Source of the DNA: Halanaerobium sp051746665
GTDB lineage: Bacteria; Bacillota; Halanaerobiia; Halanaerobiales; Halanaerobiaceae
Assembly: GCA_051746665.1 (NCBI GenBank)
Contig: JBNJFG010000057.1
Coordinates: forward strand, 1-14,048
Direction of reading: 5' to 3'
Length of the DNA: 14,048 nt
A model generated the notes under the pieces. The model saw only the letters and a program-made list of their open reading frames with translations, was not told the DNA's origin and searched no databases. The translations under genes were made by a program, and so were the position numbers. Shown here in pieces: positions 1-6,489 of the stretch; position 1 is the stretch's first letter; every line of letters begins with the position of its first letter.

Positions 1-1
1 T

Positions 2-25
2 AAAAATAAGAATAAAAATAAGAAT
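2..25 (+). repeat. 12-bp tandem duplication encoding a Lys-Asn run
   Basis: The unit AAAAATAAGAAT occurs twice in tandem (2-13 and 14-25) and continues imperfectly. In the GNAT frame it reads as alternating Lys and Asn. It is a simple low-complexity repeat at the window edge, probably a charged linker of the truncated gene. It may extend further left. Confidence 0.5.
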
Positions 26-400
26 AAAGAAGTTATTAACTCTGCTCTTAGAGAGCAGGTAGAAGATATTATAGCAGATTTAGAAAATAATATAGTTATG
101 CTCCTAAATGATGGAGACAAAATTATTGCTTCATTGAGGCTCGAAGAAATTAGTGATAAAAGATATTTATTAAAAAGATTTGCAGTGTCTCCTTCTTATC
201 AAAATCAGGGTCTAGGAACTATGCTTTTTCAAAAAGCAGTAGAAAAATTAAAAAAAGTAAATGCTCATTACCTTCAGCTTTATTCTTCTTTAGAAAATAA
301 AAAATTAATCTGTTTTTATCAAAGTCTGGGATTTAACTGTTTAGAAAAAGATAACAAAAAAGGTTATGAAAGAGGTCTTTGGATAAAAACAATTAAATAA
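2..400 (+). CDS. GNAT-family N-acetyltransferase, 5'-truncated by window edge
   Basis: This is the C-terminal part of a GCN5-related acetyltransferase, a cytosolic enzyme class that moves an acetyl group from acetyl-CoA to an amine; the substrate cannot be told. The frame is open from base 2, so the ATG at 98 is probably an internal Met: residues before it (…REQVEDIIADLENNIV) lead smoothly into the beta strands 'MLLNDGDKIIASLRL', as expected of a GNAT fold. Motif A is clear: 'RFAVSPSYQNQGLG' contains the Q/R-x-x-G-x-G/A pyrophosphate-binding loop of acetyl-CoA. The later 'FYQSLGF' is the usual motif B ending. The gene stops at 398-400 and is followed by a hairpin terminator at 468-499. The visible N-terminal side begins with an odd Lys-Asn repeat. 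The family call is sure; the start lies outside the window. Confidence 0.85.
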   Translation, partial: KNKNKNKNKEVINSALREQVEDIIADLENNIVMLLNDGDKIIASLRLEEISDKRYLLKRFAVSPSYQNQGLGTMLFQKAVEKLKKVNAHYLQLYSSLENKKLICFYQSLGFNCLEKDNKKGYERGLWIKTIK

Positions 401-467
401 ATTTGTCGAAATTCCCTCGACAATCTTCATTTTAAATAATAGATAATTATTTAAGAATGGAGAATCA

Positions 468-499
468 AAAACCCCACTCTAATTAAGGAGTGGGGTTTT
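468..499. terminator. Bidirectional intrinsic terminator between GNAT gene and xapX
   Basis: A 12-bp perfect stem, AAAACCCCACTC (468-479) with GAGTGGGGTTTT (488-499), encloses an 8-nt loop. The T-rich arm gives a U-tract on either strand (five T on the minus strand). It lies between two convergent genes, 67 nt past the GNAT stop and 76 nt past the xapX stop, so it probably ends both transcripts. Confidence 0.85.
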
Positions 500-575
500 A
501 AAAATTTAGTATACAATAATTATTATATCTTAATTAAAAGTCTTCTAACTGATATTTCAGCTGCAGACCCGTTCT

Positions 576-731
576 TTAAAAAATTGAGTTAGTTATAACA
601 AATCCTAAATAAATTCCTACAATTCCCATAACTCCAGATAAAGTAGGAGGAGCTGGGATAGGCAGATTTAAAAATGAAAATAGACCTCCAACAATTAAAC
701 CAGAAATTGCTGCTAAAAATGCTTGATTCAT
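576..731 (-). CDS. XapX domain (DUF1427) small membrane protein
   Basis: This minus-strand gene encodes a 51-aa protein beginning MNQAFLAAISGLIVGG. It has two hydrophobic segments (about residues 4-20 and 33-48) joined by 'LNLPIPAPPTLSGVMGIVGI'. The P-x-P-A-P turn followed by a G-rich second helix is the hallmark of the XapX/DUF1427 family, whose members are about 50 residues long, so it appears complete. The ATG at 731-729 is preceded by AAAGGAG (746-740) with 8-nt spacing, and a TTGACA-17-TAAAAT promoter lies upstream on the same strand. The stop is at 578-576 and the transcript runs into the terminator at 468-499. The family's function is not established; it is an inner-membrane protein by inference. 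The gene is divergent from lacI, so they may share regulatory DNA. Confidence 0.85.
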   Translation of the reverse strand: MNQAFLAAISGLIVGGLFSFLNLPIPAPPTLSGVMGIVGIYLGFVITNSIF

Positions 732-764
732 AATTGATTCTCCTTTGATTTTATAAATAATATT

Positions 765-787
765 TTGGTTAGACGTCAGACAACCAA
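765..787. promoter_or_regulatory. Inverted repeat at the predicted xapX transcription start
   Basis: TTGGTT (765-770) and AACCAA (782-787) form a 6-bp inverted repeat with an 11-nt centre. It starts right at the expected xapX transcript start (about 788), so it could be an operator or a 5' UTR hairpin. No known regulator motif was recognised. Confidence 0.3.
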
Positions 788-794
788 CAATAGT

Positions 795-823
795 ATTTTA
801 TTATAATTTAAGTACTTTGTCAA
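795..823 (-). promoter_or_regulatory. Sigma-A-type promoter of xapX
   Basis: On the minus strand TTGACA (823-818) and TAAAAT (800-795) are separated by exactly 17 nt. This is near-consensus for the housekeeping sigma factor and sits about 64 nt upstream of the xapX start codon. Confidence 0.75.
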
Positions 824-853
824 AAATAGTTTTATAATTTATCTATATAATTC

Positions 854-889
854 GTTTCATTAAATTCAGCTTAGAGCTCTCAGTGAAAC
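854..889. repeat. Inverted repeat GTTTCA…TGAAAC in the xapX/lacI divergent region
   Basis: GTTTCA (854-859) and TGAAAC (884-889) are perfect inverted arms, extended inward by a T·G and a T-A pair, around AGAGCTCT (873-880), itself a palindrome. No T-run follows on either strand, so it is not a terminator. It lies between the two divergent promoters and may be a regulatory site, or chance in AT-rich DNA. Confidence 0.25.
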
Positions 890-895
890 TAAATA

Positions 896-909
896 AAAAA
901 ACGTTTTCC
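896..909. promoter_or_regulatory. Probable LacI-family operator at the regulator's own promoter
   Basis: AAAAAACGTTTTCC matches the ideal palindrome GGAAAACGTTTTCC at 12 of 14 positions and has the central CG typical of LacI-family operators. It ends 7 bp before the lacI -35 box. Near-identical sites lie at 2119, 2185 and 2241, so autoregulation is likely. Confidence 0.6.
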
Positions 910-916
910 TTATATA

Positions 917-945
917 TTGAAAGCCTTGTAAATTTATGTTAAAAT
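917..945 (+). promoter_or_regulatory. Sigma-A-type promoter of the LacI-family gene
   Basis: TTGAAA (917-922) and TAAAAT (940-945) are separated by 17 nt. The expected transcript start is near 952, which makes an ATG at 953 leaderless and supports the downstream ATG at 983 as the true start. Confidence 0.7.
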
Positions 946-982
946 TACTTTAATGTTGATAAGAAGTTGGAAGGAGTTTATC

Positions 983-2011
983 ATGGCAAATAAAGAAATT
1001 ACTATCAAAGATGTAGCTAAATTAGCAGAATGCTCTCCAACAACAGTATCCAGAGTTATAAATAACAGTGATCATCCTGTAAGTAAAGATACTGCTGAGA
1101 AAGTAGAAGCTGCAATTGAAAAATTAAATTTTTCTCCTAATAGAATTGCCCAGGGGCTTAAAAGTGATAGATCTAATATCATTGGAGTTATAGTACATGA
1201 TATCTGTGATTCATATTTTGCTCAAATGGTAAAAGGTATAGAAGAGTTTATTTCTGGTCATGAATATATAGTAAATATCTATAATACAAGCCGCAGTGTT
1301 GAAAAAGAGCTGCACGCATTTAATTTATTGAAAGCAAATAGAGCCGATGCAATTATTTTGGCTGGTGGAGCTTTAATGAATAAAGAATATGAACAAAAAA
1401 TGCGGTCAATGATTGATCAACTTAAAAATCAGAATACATTAGTGCTTGGAATTACACCCCATCCTTTTGATATAAAAAATATTATTTTAGGAAATGATAA
1501 AGCAATTGAAGTAATAACAGATAAGGTGATTGAATATGGTCATCATAAAATTGCATATATCGATGGACCTGAAAAACTTTATACAAGCTATTTGAGAAAA
1601 AAAGGATTTGAAAAGTCTTTAGAAAAAAACGGTATTCCTTTAGAGGAAAATCTAATATTTGAAGGAGACTTTAGTTTTGATGGTGGAAGAAAAGCAGCTT
1701 TAAAAATTATAGAAAAAATGGATTCAATAACAGCTATTGTTGCTGCCAATGACTCTACTGCACTGGGAGCAATGTGGGAACTAAATAATCAAAACATAAA
1801 AGTTCCAGATCAAATTTCTGTTGTTGGGATTGATAATTTACCTGAAGCAAAATATTCTTACCCGTCATTAACAACTATTGAAATTCCAATTTATAAATTG
1901 GGAACTAATATTGGAGAATATTTATTAAATCAATTAAATAATAAATGTGATTATCAATTTAAAGATATAAAAACCAATTTAATTATGAGAGATTCTTTAA
2001 AAAGAATTTAA
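983..2011 (+). CDS. LacI-family transcriptional regulator
   Basis: This encodes a 342-aa one-component DNA-binding repressor with a sugar- or acid-sensing domain. The helix-turn-helix lies at residues 7-27 (TIKDVAKLAECSPTTVSRVI). The hinge helix 'SPNRIAQGLKS' includes Leu59, the residue that wedges into the centre of the operator. A periplasmic-binding-protein-like effector domain follows, starting 'NIIGVIVHDICDSYF' and containing 'VAANDSTALGAM' and 'SVVGIDNLPEAKYSYPSLTTI'. Length is normal. The ATG at 983 was chosen because AAGGAG (971-976) sits 6 nt before it; the ATG at 953 lies at the predicted transcript start and has no leader. Operator copies at its own promoter and at the promoter of the next operon suggest autoregulation and repression of 2298 onward. 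The effector is unknown, probably the TctC-imported substrate or a product of it. Confidence 0.93.
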   Translation: MANKEITIKDVAKLAECSPTTVSRVINNSDHPVSKDTAEKVEAAIEKLNFSPNRIAQGLKSDRSNIIGVIVHDICDSYFAQMVKGIEEFISGHEYIVNIYNTSRSVEKELHAFNLLKANRADAIILAGGALMNKEYEQKMRSMIDQLKNQNTLVLGITPHPFDIKNIILGNDKAIEVITDKVIEYGHHKIAYIDGPEKLYTSYLRKKGFEKSLEKNGIPLEENLIFEGDFSFDGGRKAALKIIEKMDSITAIVAANDSTALGAMWELNNQNIKVPDQISVVGIDNLPEAKYSYPSLTTIEIPIYKLGTNIGEYLLNQLNNKCDYQFKDIKTNLIMRDSLKRI

Positions 2012-2031
2012 TTTATTTAGACAAAATACTT

Positions 2032-2062
2032 GCCGTTAGCTTTCTGATTTAACAGGCTTTTT
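2032..2062 (+). terminator. Probable intrinsic terminator after lacI
   Basis: GCC-GTTA (2032-2038) pairs with TAAC-A-GGC (2050-2057), giving seven pairs with one bulged A, and is followed by TTTTT (2058-2062). It lies 20 nt past the lacI stop. The stem is modest, so it may be leaky. Confidence 0.55.
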
Positions 2063-2118
2063 AATAAAAATCAATATAGATATTAAATTGTAATTAAAAT
2101 TTTAATTTAAAAAATTGG

Positions 2119-2132
2119 GGAAATTGTTTGAC
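2119..2132. promoter_or_regulatory. LacI-type operator copy overlapping the -35 box
   Basis: GGAAATTGTTTGAC differs from the site at 2185 at only two positions. Its right half is part of the -35 hexamer TTGACA (2128-2133), so a bound repressor would block RNA polymerase directly. The right arm is degraded, as expected where the sequence must also serve as a -35 box. Confidence 0.5.
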
Positions 2133-2156
2133 AACTTATAAAATATTGTTTATAAT
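2128..2156 (+). promoter_or_regulatory. Consensus sigma-A promoter of the oxidoreductase/TTT operon
   Basis: TTGACA (2128-2133) and TATAAT (2151-2156) are both perfect consensus hexamers at the ideal 17-nt spacing. Transcription should start near 2163, giving a leader of about 135 nt before the first gene. A promoter this strong normally needs repression, which fits the three operator-like sites around it. Confidence 0.88.
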
Positions 2157-2184
2157 AAAAATAACATGATTTTTTTGGAGAAAA

Positions 2185-2198
2185 GGAAATTGTTTTCC
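2185..2198. promoter_or_regulatory. LacI-type operator downstream of the transcription start
   Basis: GGAAATTGTTTTCC has perfect 5-bp arms, which extend to 6 bp (AGGAAA/TTTCCT, 2184-2199). It lies about 22 bp downstream of the predicted transcription start, a position suited to a roadblock or to looping with the neighbouring sites. Confidence 0.65.
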
Positions 2199-2213
2199 TA
2201 AACTATAAGAACT

Positions 2214-2235
2214 CATAAAAAAAGATTTTTTTATG
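2214..2235. repeat. Perfect A7/T7 palindrome between two operators
   Basis: CATAAAAAAA (2214-2223) and TTTTTTTATG (2226-2235) form a 22-bp palindrome with a 2-bp centre. It lies between the operators at 2185 and 2241, close to their midpoint. As DNA it has A-tracts that could bend the helix; as RNA it would form only a weak A-U hairpin. Confidence 0.5.
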
Positions 2236-2240
2236 TTTAT

Positions 2241-2254
2241 GGAAACTGTTTTCT
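2241..2254. promoter_or_regulatory. Second downstream LacI-type operator
   Basis: GGAAACTGTTTTCT matches the site at 2185 at 12 of 14 positions and lies 56 bp further down, still in the untranslated leader of the operon. It is probably bound by the LacI-family protein encoded upstream. Confidence 0.6.
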
Positions 2255-2297
2255 GTAAATGTTATTTGCTAAATTTTATGGAGTGGGGGTATGATTT

Positions 2298-3614
2298 ATG
2301 AAAGAAAAAAATAAATTTAAATTTAAATCATTAAAAGAATTAGAAAAAAAAATAGAAAAAATGGACTTAGATATTCCAATTAGTAAGAATTTAGATATTT
2401 TAAAAAATGAAATTAAACTTGGGAATAGAATAATTCCTAATAGCTTAGCTGTACATCCAATGGAAGGAACAGATGCTAATAAGGATGGAAGCCCTGGAGA
2501 GTTAACTATAAGAAGATACAGACGATTTGCTTCTGGAGGAGCTGGTTTGATCTGGCTTGAAGCTGTAGCTGCAAGTGAAGATGGACGAGCAAACGATAAA
2601 CAATTATTAATTAAAGAAGATAATCTTGAATCATTTAAAAGTTTAGCTGCTATGATGAGAGATGAAGCAAAAATCAAATATGGAGATGAATTCAATCCAT
2701 ATTTAGTGGTGCAATTGAATCATTCTGGTAGATATGGAAATAATAATAATATTTTATTCCACCATGAATTGAGTGATCAATCAGCAGGCATTTCTCCGGA
2801 TCAAAAAGTCATGACTGATGCAGAATTAGAACAGGTAGAAGATAGTTTTTTAGAAGCCTCTAAATTAATTAAAAAAGCCGGTTTTGATGCAGTAGATATT
2901 AAAGCCTGTCATAGATATTTATTTTCAGAAGCTTTAGCTGCTCACACAAGAGAAGGTAAATATGGCGGAAGTTATGAAAATAGAACAAGACTTTTAAAAA
3001 ACACTATTAAAAAAGTAAAAAATAATGTTGAGATAGATATAGTTGTTAGATTAAATGTGTATGATGATATTGCTTATCCATATGGCTGGGGAACTGATGA
3101 TTCAGGAAATATGGATTTAAGTGAACCAACAAGATTAATAAGAGAACTGGAAAATTTGGGCGTAAAAATTATTAATATAACTGCAAGCACTCCATATTTA
3201 AAGCCATACATAAATCGACCATATGATAATTCAAGTGGACTTGGAATGGAGACAGATGAAGCTCCAATTGTTGGGGTAGAGAGATTAATTAAATTAACAA
3301 AATTTGTTTCAGAAACAGTTGATAAATGTCTGGTAATTGGTACTGGTTTTAGCTGGTTAAGAGAGTATGCCGTTTATGCTGCAGCTGGAGTAGTGGAAAA
3401 GTCCTGGGCTGATATGATCGGTTTTGGTAGATTAGCTTTAGCTTATCCTGATTTTGCTCAAGCAGTAATTGAAAACAACAGCTTAGATAAGAAAAAAGTA
3501 TGTGTAAGCTGCAGCAAATGTGCTTATTTAAAAGCACACAATAAAGCAAGTGGTTGTGTTGTTAGAGATTCTAAAGTTTATGTACCTTTTTTAAAAGAAA
3601 TCACAACTAAATAA
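2298..3614 (+). CDS. Old-yellow-enzyme-family NAD(P)H:flavin oxidoreductase with 4Fe-4S motif
   Basis: This 438-aa cytosolic enzyme has the FMN-binding TIM-barrel fold of old yellow enzyme, which usually reduces an activated C=C bond or transfers electrons from NAD(P)H. Visible family marks are 'GNRIIPNSLAVHPMEG', 'VVQLNHSGRYG', the active-site segment 'DIKACHRYLFSEAL' (His205, Tyr207) and 'YGGSYENRTRLL', with 'MIGFGRLALAYPD' near the end. Cys402, Cys405, Cys408 and Cys420 form C-x2-C-x2-C-x11-C, a 4Fe-4S ligand set close to that of trimethylamine dehydrogenase and dienoyl-CoA reductase. The protein ends just after it, so the C-terminal FAD/NAD domain of those enzymes is missing. The first 30 or so residues are a Lys/Glu-rich extension. 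The ATG at 2298 follows a G-rich Shine-Dalgarno (2280-2289). It is the first gene of the LacI-controlled operon. The substrate is unknown. Confidence 0.88.
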   Translation: MKEKNKFKFKSLKELEKKIEKMDLDIPISKNLDILKNEIKLGNRIIPNSLAVHPMEGTDANKDGSPGELTIRRYRRFASGGAGLIWLEAVAASEDGRANDKQLLIKEDNLESFKSLAAMMRDEAKIKYGDEFNPYLVVQLNHSGRYGNNNNILFHHELSDQSAGISPDQKVMTDAELEQVEDSFLEASKLIKKAGFDAVDIKACHRYLFSEALAAHTREGKYGGSYENRTRLLKNTIKKVKNNVEIDIVVRLNVYDDIAYPYGWGTDDSGNMDLSEPTRLIRELENLGVKIINITASTPYLKPYINRPYDNSSGLGMETDEAPIVGVERLIKLTKFVSETVDKCLVIGTGFSWLREYAVYAAAGVVEKSWADMIGFGRLALAYPDFAQAVIENNSLDKKKVCVSCSKCAYLKAHNKASGCVVRDSKVYVPFLKEITTK

Positions 3615-3642
3615 TTATATTTTTAAAGGGGGATTTTTTTAA

Positions 3643-4422
3643 ATGATTAAAGAAAAAGTTGCAGTTGTAACAGGTGCTGCTCGAGGAATTGGACATGGAA
3701 TTGCAAAAAAATTAGCAGATGATGGTTATGCAATAGCAATTTTTGATATTTTAGACTTTGATGATGTAAAAGATAACATAGATGAGATAAAAGAAAAAAA
3801 TAGATCGGTATTATATTTCCAGGGTGATTTAACCCAAAATAAAGATCGGAATGAATTTGTTAGTGAAGTCATGAAAAAATATGGACGTATTGACTTTTTA
3901 GTTAATAATGCAGGAGTAGCTCCAAAATCTAGGAAAGATATTTTAGAATTAGCTGAAGAAAGTTATGATTTTGTAATGGATATTAATTTAAAGGGCACTT
4001 TCTTTTTCACTCAGACAATTGCAAATATTATGATAGAAGAAGTAGAAAATAAAGATTTAAATATTGAACCTAAAATAGTAAATATTGCTTCCACATCTTC
4101 TTATACTTCATCTCCAAATAGAGGAGAATACTGCATTTCTAAAGCGGGTATAAGTATGATAACAAAATTATTTGCTGATAGATTAGCAGAATACGGAATT
4201 AATGTTTATGAGGTTAGACCTGGTATTATTCAAACAAAAATGACAAGTGTAGTTAAAGATAAGTATGATAAGCTAATAGAGGAAGGACTAACACCTATTA
4301 AACGTTGGGGTTATCCAGAAGATATAGCGAAAGCAGTTTCGGTGTTCTGTTCAGGTATGCTTGATTTCTCAACAGCGGAAGTTATTAATGTTGATGGTGG
4401 CTTTCACTTGAGGAGGTTATAA
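3643..4422 (+). CDS. Short-chain dehydrogenase/reductase (SDR), FabG-like
   Basis: This is a classical SDR of 259 aa, a cytosolic enzyme interconverting an alcohol and a ketone with NAD(P)(H). The Rossmann motif TGAARGIG is at residues 10-17, Asp35 follows beta-2 and favours NAD(H), NNAG is at 88-91, and the active site consists of Asn115, Ser in 'IASTSSY' (about 150-152), Tyr163 and Lys167 (YCISK). The C-terminus 'EVINVDGGFHLRRL' is typical. All catalytic residues are present. It starts 28 nt after the reductase gene with a GGGGGA ribosome site and ends one base before the next start codon, so it is tightly coupled to both neighbours. Such proteins are often labelled 3-oxoacyl-ACP reductase; here the context indicates a catabolic dehydrogenase of unknown substrate. 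Confidence 0.93.
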   Translation: MIKEKVAVVTGAARGIGHGIAKKLADDGYAIAIFDILDFDDVKDNIDEIKEKNRSVLYFQGDLTQNKDRNEFVSEVMKKYGRIDFLVNNAGVAPKSRKDILELAEESYDFVMDINLKGTFFFTQTIANIMIEEVENKDLNIEPKIVNIASTSSYTSSPNRGEYCISKAGISMITKLFADRLAEYGINVYEVRPGIIQTKMTSVVKDKYDKLIEEGLTPIKRWGYPEDIAKAVSVFCSGMLDFSTAEVINVDGGFHLRRL

Positions 4423-4423
4423 A

Positions 4424-6418
4424 TTGCAGTCTTTACAGACAAAGATTAAAGATTTAGATGTAGAAGTATATAATCTTAATACAATAGTAGTCGGTTCTGG
4501 AGCTGCTGGTTTTAATGCAGCTGATAGGTTATATAATTATGGTCAAAAAGATATTGCTATAGTTACAGAAGGTATAAATCAGGGAACATCAAGGAACACC
4601 GGCTCTGATAAACAGACATATTATAAATTGACCCTTGCCGGTGAAGAAAATGATTCCGTTTTAGAAATGGCAAAAACATTTTATGCAGGAGGAAGTATGG
4701 ATGGAGATATTGCTTTGATAGAAGCAGCTCTTTCAGCTCAAAGTTTTTATCATCTAGTCGACATTGGAGTTCCCTTTCCGCATAACAGATATGGTGAATA
4801 TGTTGGTTATAAAACTGATCATGATCCAAGACAGAGAGCAACTTCTGCAGGACCTTTAACTTCGAAATTAATGACAGAAAATCTGGAAAAAGAAGTTAAA
4901 AACAAGAATATAAAAATATTTGACGGTTATCAGGTTATATCGGTTTTAACTGATGAAAACAACGAAAAAGTTATTGGACTTTTAGCTTTAAATCTAAATA
5001 ATTTGGAAGATAAAAATAAAAGATACACACTTTTTAATTGTAAAAATATAGTTTATGCAGTTGGTGGGCCAGCAGGGATCTATGAAACCTCTGTTTATCC
5101 CGGCAGCCAAACAGGTGCAACAGGTATTGCGCTGGAAGCAGGAGCTATGGGCAAAAATTTAACAGAATCACAGTATGGTATAGCATCGATTAAATTTAGA
5201 TGGAATTTATCTGGAACATATCAACAGGTACTACCACGATATATTTCTACAGATCAATCTGGAAATAATGAAAAAGAATTTTTAGAAGAATATTTTGAAG
5301 ATCCTGGTAAAATGCTGGATGCAATTTTTCTAAAAGGATATCAGTGGCCTTTCGATCCAAAAAAAGTTCACGATTATGCTTCATCAATCATTGATATTTT
5401 AGTATATAATGAAACTGTAATTAAAGGCAGAAGAGTCTGGTTAGATTTTATGGAAAATCCAAGCTGGGCTTCAAATGAAAAAGGTGAATTAGACTTTTCT
5501 ATTTTAGGTAAAGAAACCTATCAGTATCTTGATAACTCAAATTCTCTTTTTGGAAAACCGATTCAAAGACTGGCAAAGATGAATCAGCCGGCAATAGATT
5601 TATACAAAGATAATGGCATAGATATTAGTGAAGAATATTTAGAAATTGCAGTTTGTGCACAACACAATAATGGAGGTTTACATGGAAATCTCTGGTGGGA
5701 AAGCAATCTTAAAAACTTCTTTCCAGTTGGTGAAGTTAACGGCAGCCATGGTGTGTATAGACCTGGAGGTAGTGCCTTGAATTCAGGCCAGGTAGGAAGT
5801 ACAAGAGCTGCACAGTATATTACAGCTAATTATAAAGGTGAGCCGTTAGAATTAAATAAATTCCTTGAGTCAGCCAGAGCTGAAATAGAAAAAAAGATTA
5901 CCATGGGAGAAAAATTTGTTGATAATATAAACAAAAGGTCAACAATTATTGATATTAGATCTGAGATTGGTAAAAGAATGAGTGAAAAAGGGGCTCATAT
6001 TCGATCTCTAGAAGCTGCTGAAAAAGGAATAATAGAAAGTAAAAAGGATTTGGATAATTTATTAGAAAAGAGTAAATTATCATCGAGTCGAGAACTTCCT
6101 TTAGCATTTCAAAATTATGATATGTTAATTACTCAATATGTTTATCTTGCTGCAATAAAGGATTATATAAAAAAAGGTGGAATAAGTAGAGGATCATATC
6201 TAATTTATGATAATAATGGTCAACTGCCGATTGAAGATTTACCTGAAAAGTTTAGATTTAAAGCCAGAAATGATCAATTAAATGATAAAATTCAGCGAGT
6301 TCTTTATAAGGATAATGATTGTGAATTCAAATGGGATAAAGTAAAAAAAATTCCTCAGGATGATAACTGGTTTGAAAATGTTTGGAATAAATATATGAAA
6401 AATGAAATTATAAAATAA
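4424..6418 (+). CDS. FAD-dependent oxidoreductase, fumarate reductase/aspartate oxidase-like flavoprotein
   Basis: This 664-aa flavoprotein belongs to the FrdA/SdhA/NadB/AprA fold. The dinucleotide-binding motif GSGAAG is at residues 24-29. 'SRNTGSDKQTYYK' (about 57-69) matches the conserved FAD-contacting Ser/Thr-rich loop, 'HNNGGL' is at 414-419, and 'HGVYRPGGSALNSGQVGS' starts at His442. In FrdA the equivalent H-G-x-x-R-x-G segment carries the Arg that binds the substrate carboxylate, here Arg446. A helical C-terminal domain follows. It has no signal peptide, membrane helix, haem or FMN-binding domain, and no iron-sulfur subunit gene lies beside it. It should therefore be soluble, possibly taking electrons from or giving them to the 4Fe-4S enzyme at 2298. 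It starts with TTG, one base after the SDR stop, with AGGAGG (4411-4416) 7 nt before it. The direction of the reaction and the substrate (probably a carboxylate) are unknown. Confidence 0.85.
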   Translation: MQSLQTKIKDLDVEVYNLNTIVVGSGAAGFNAADRLYNYGQKDIAIVTEGINQGTSRNTGSDKQTYYKLTLAGEENDSVLEMAKTFYAGGSMDGDIALIEAALSAQSFYHLVDIGVPFPHNRYGEYVGYKTDHDPRQRATSAGPLTSKLMTENLEKEVKNKNIKIFDGYQVISVLTDENNEKVIGLLALNLNNLEDKNKRYTLFNCKNIVYAVGGPAGIYETSVYPGSQTGATGIALEAGAMGKNLTESQYGIASIKFRWNLSGTYQQVLPRYISTDQSGNNEKEFLEEYFEDPGKMLDAIFLKGYQWPFDPKKVHDYASSIIDILVYNETVIKGRRVWLDFMENPSWASNEKGELDFSILGKETYQYLDNSNSLFGKPIQRLAKMNQPAIDLYKDNGIDISEEYLEIAVCAQHNNGGLHGNLWWESNLKNFFPVGEVNGSHGVYRPGGSALNSGQVGSTRAAQYITANYKGEPLELNKFLESARAEIEKKITMGEKFVDNINKRSTIIDIRSEIGKRMSEKGAHIRSLEAAEKGIIESKKDLDNLLEKSKLSSSRELPLAFQNYDMLITQYVYLAAIKDYIKKGGISRGSYLIYDNNGQLPIEDLPEKFRFKARNDQLNDKIQRVLYKDNDCEFKWDKVKKIPQDDNWFENVWNKYMKNEIIK

Positions 6419-6428
6419 AGGAGGTGAT
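6417..6428 (+). promoter_or_regulatory. Orphan Shine-Dalgarno sequence after the flavoprotein gene
   Basis: AAAGGAGGTGAT is a full-length complement to the 16S rRNA 3' end and starts inside the flavoprotein stop codon. No usable start codon follows: the GTG inside it gives only six codons before TAG. The tctC gene has its own GGAGGAG 60 nt further on. It may be the relic of a lost gene start or a ribosome standby site. Confidence 0.4.
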
Positions 6429-6489
6429 AATAAATAAAGGTTAGTTAATTGTTTCATAATTTTTAAAACAAAAAAATGGAGGAGATCAA

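Noticed and set aside
953..982. Upstream ATG giving a 352-aa LacI-family protein
   Set aside because: It lies at the predicted transcript start without a ribosome site; the ATG at 983 has AAGGAG at proper spacing and gives the normal family N-terminus.
2276..2695. 139-aa minus-strand frame opposite the OYE-type gene
   Set aside because: It is antisense to a clear enzyme gene, has no ribosome site or family features, and its composition follows from the opposite strand.
6449..6475. TTGTTT…AAACAA hairpin between the flavoprotein gene and tctC as a terminator
   Set aside because: It is a short stem of mostly A-T pairs without a T-run behind it; the genes are probably co-transcribed.
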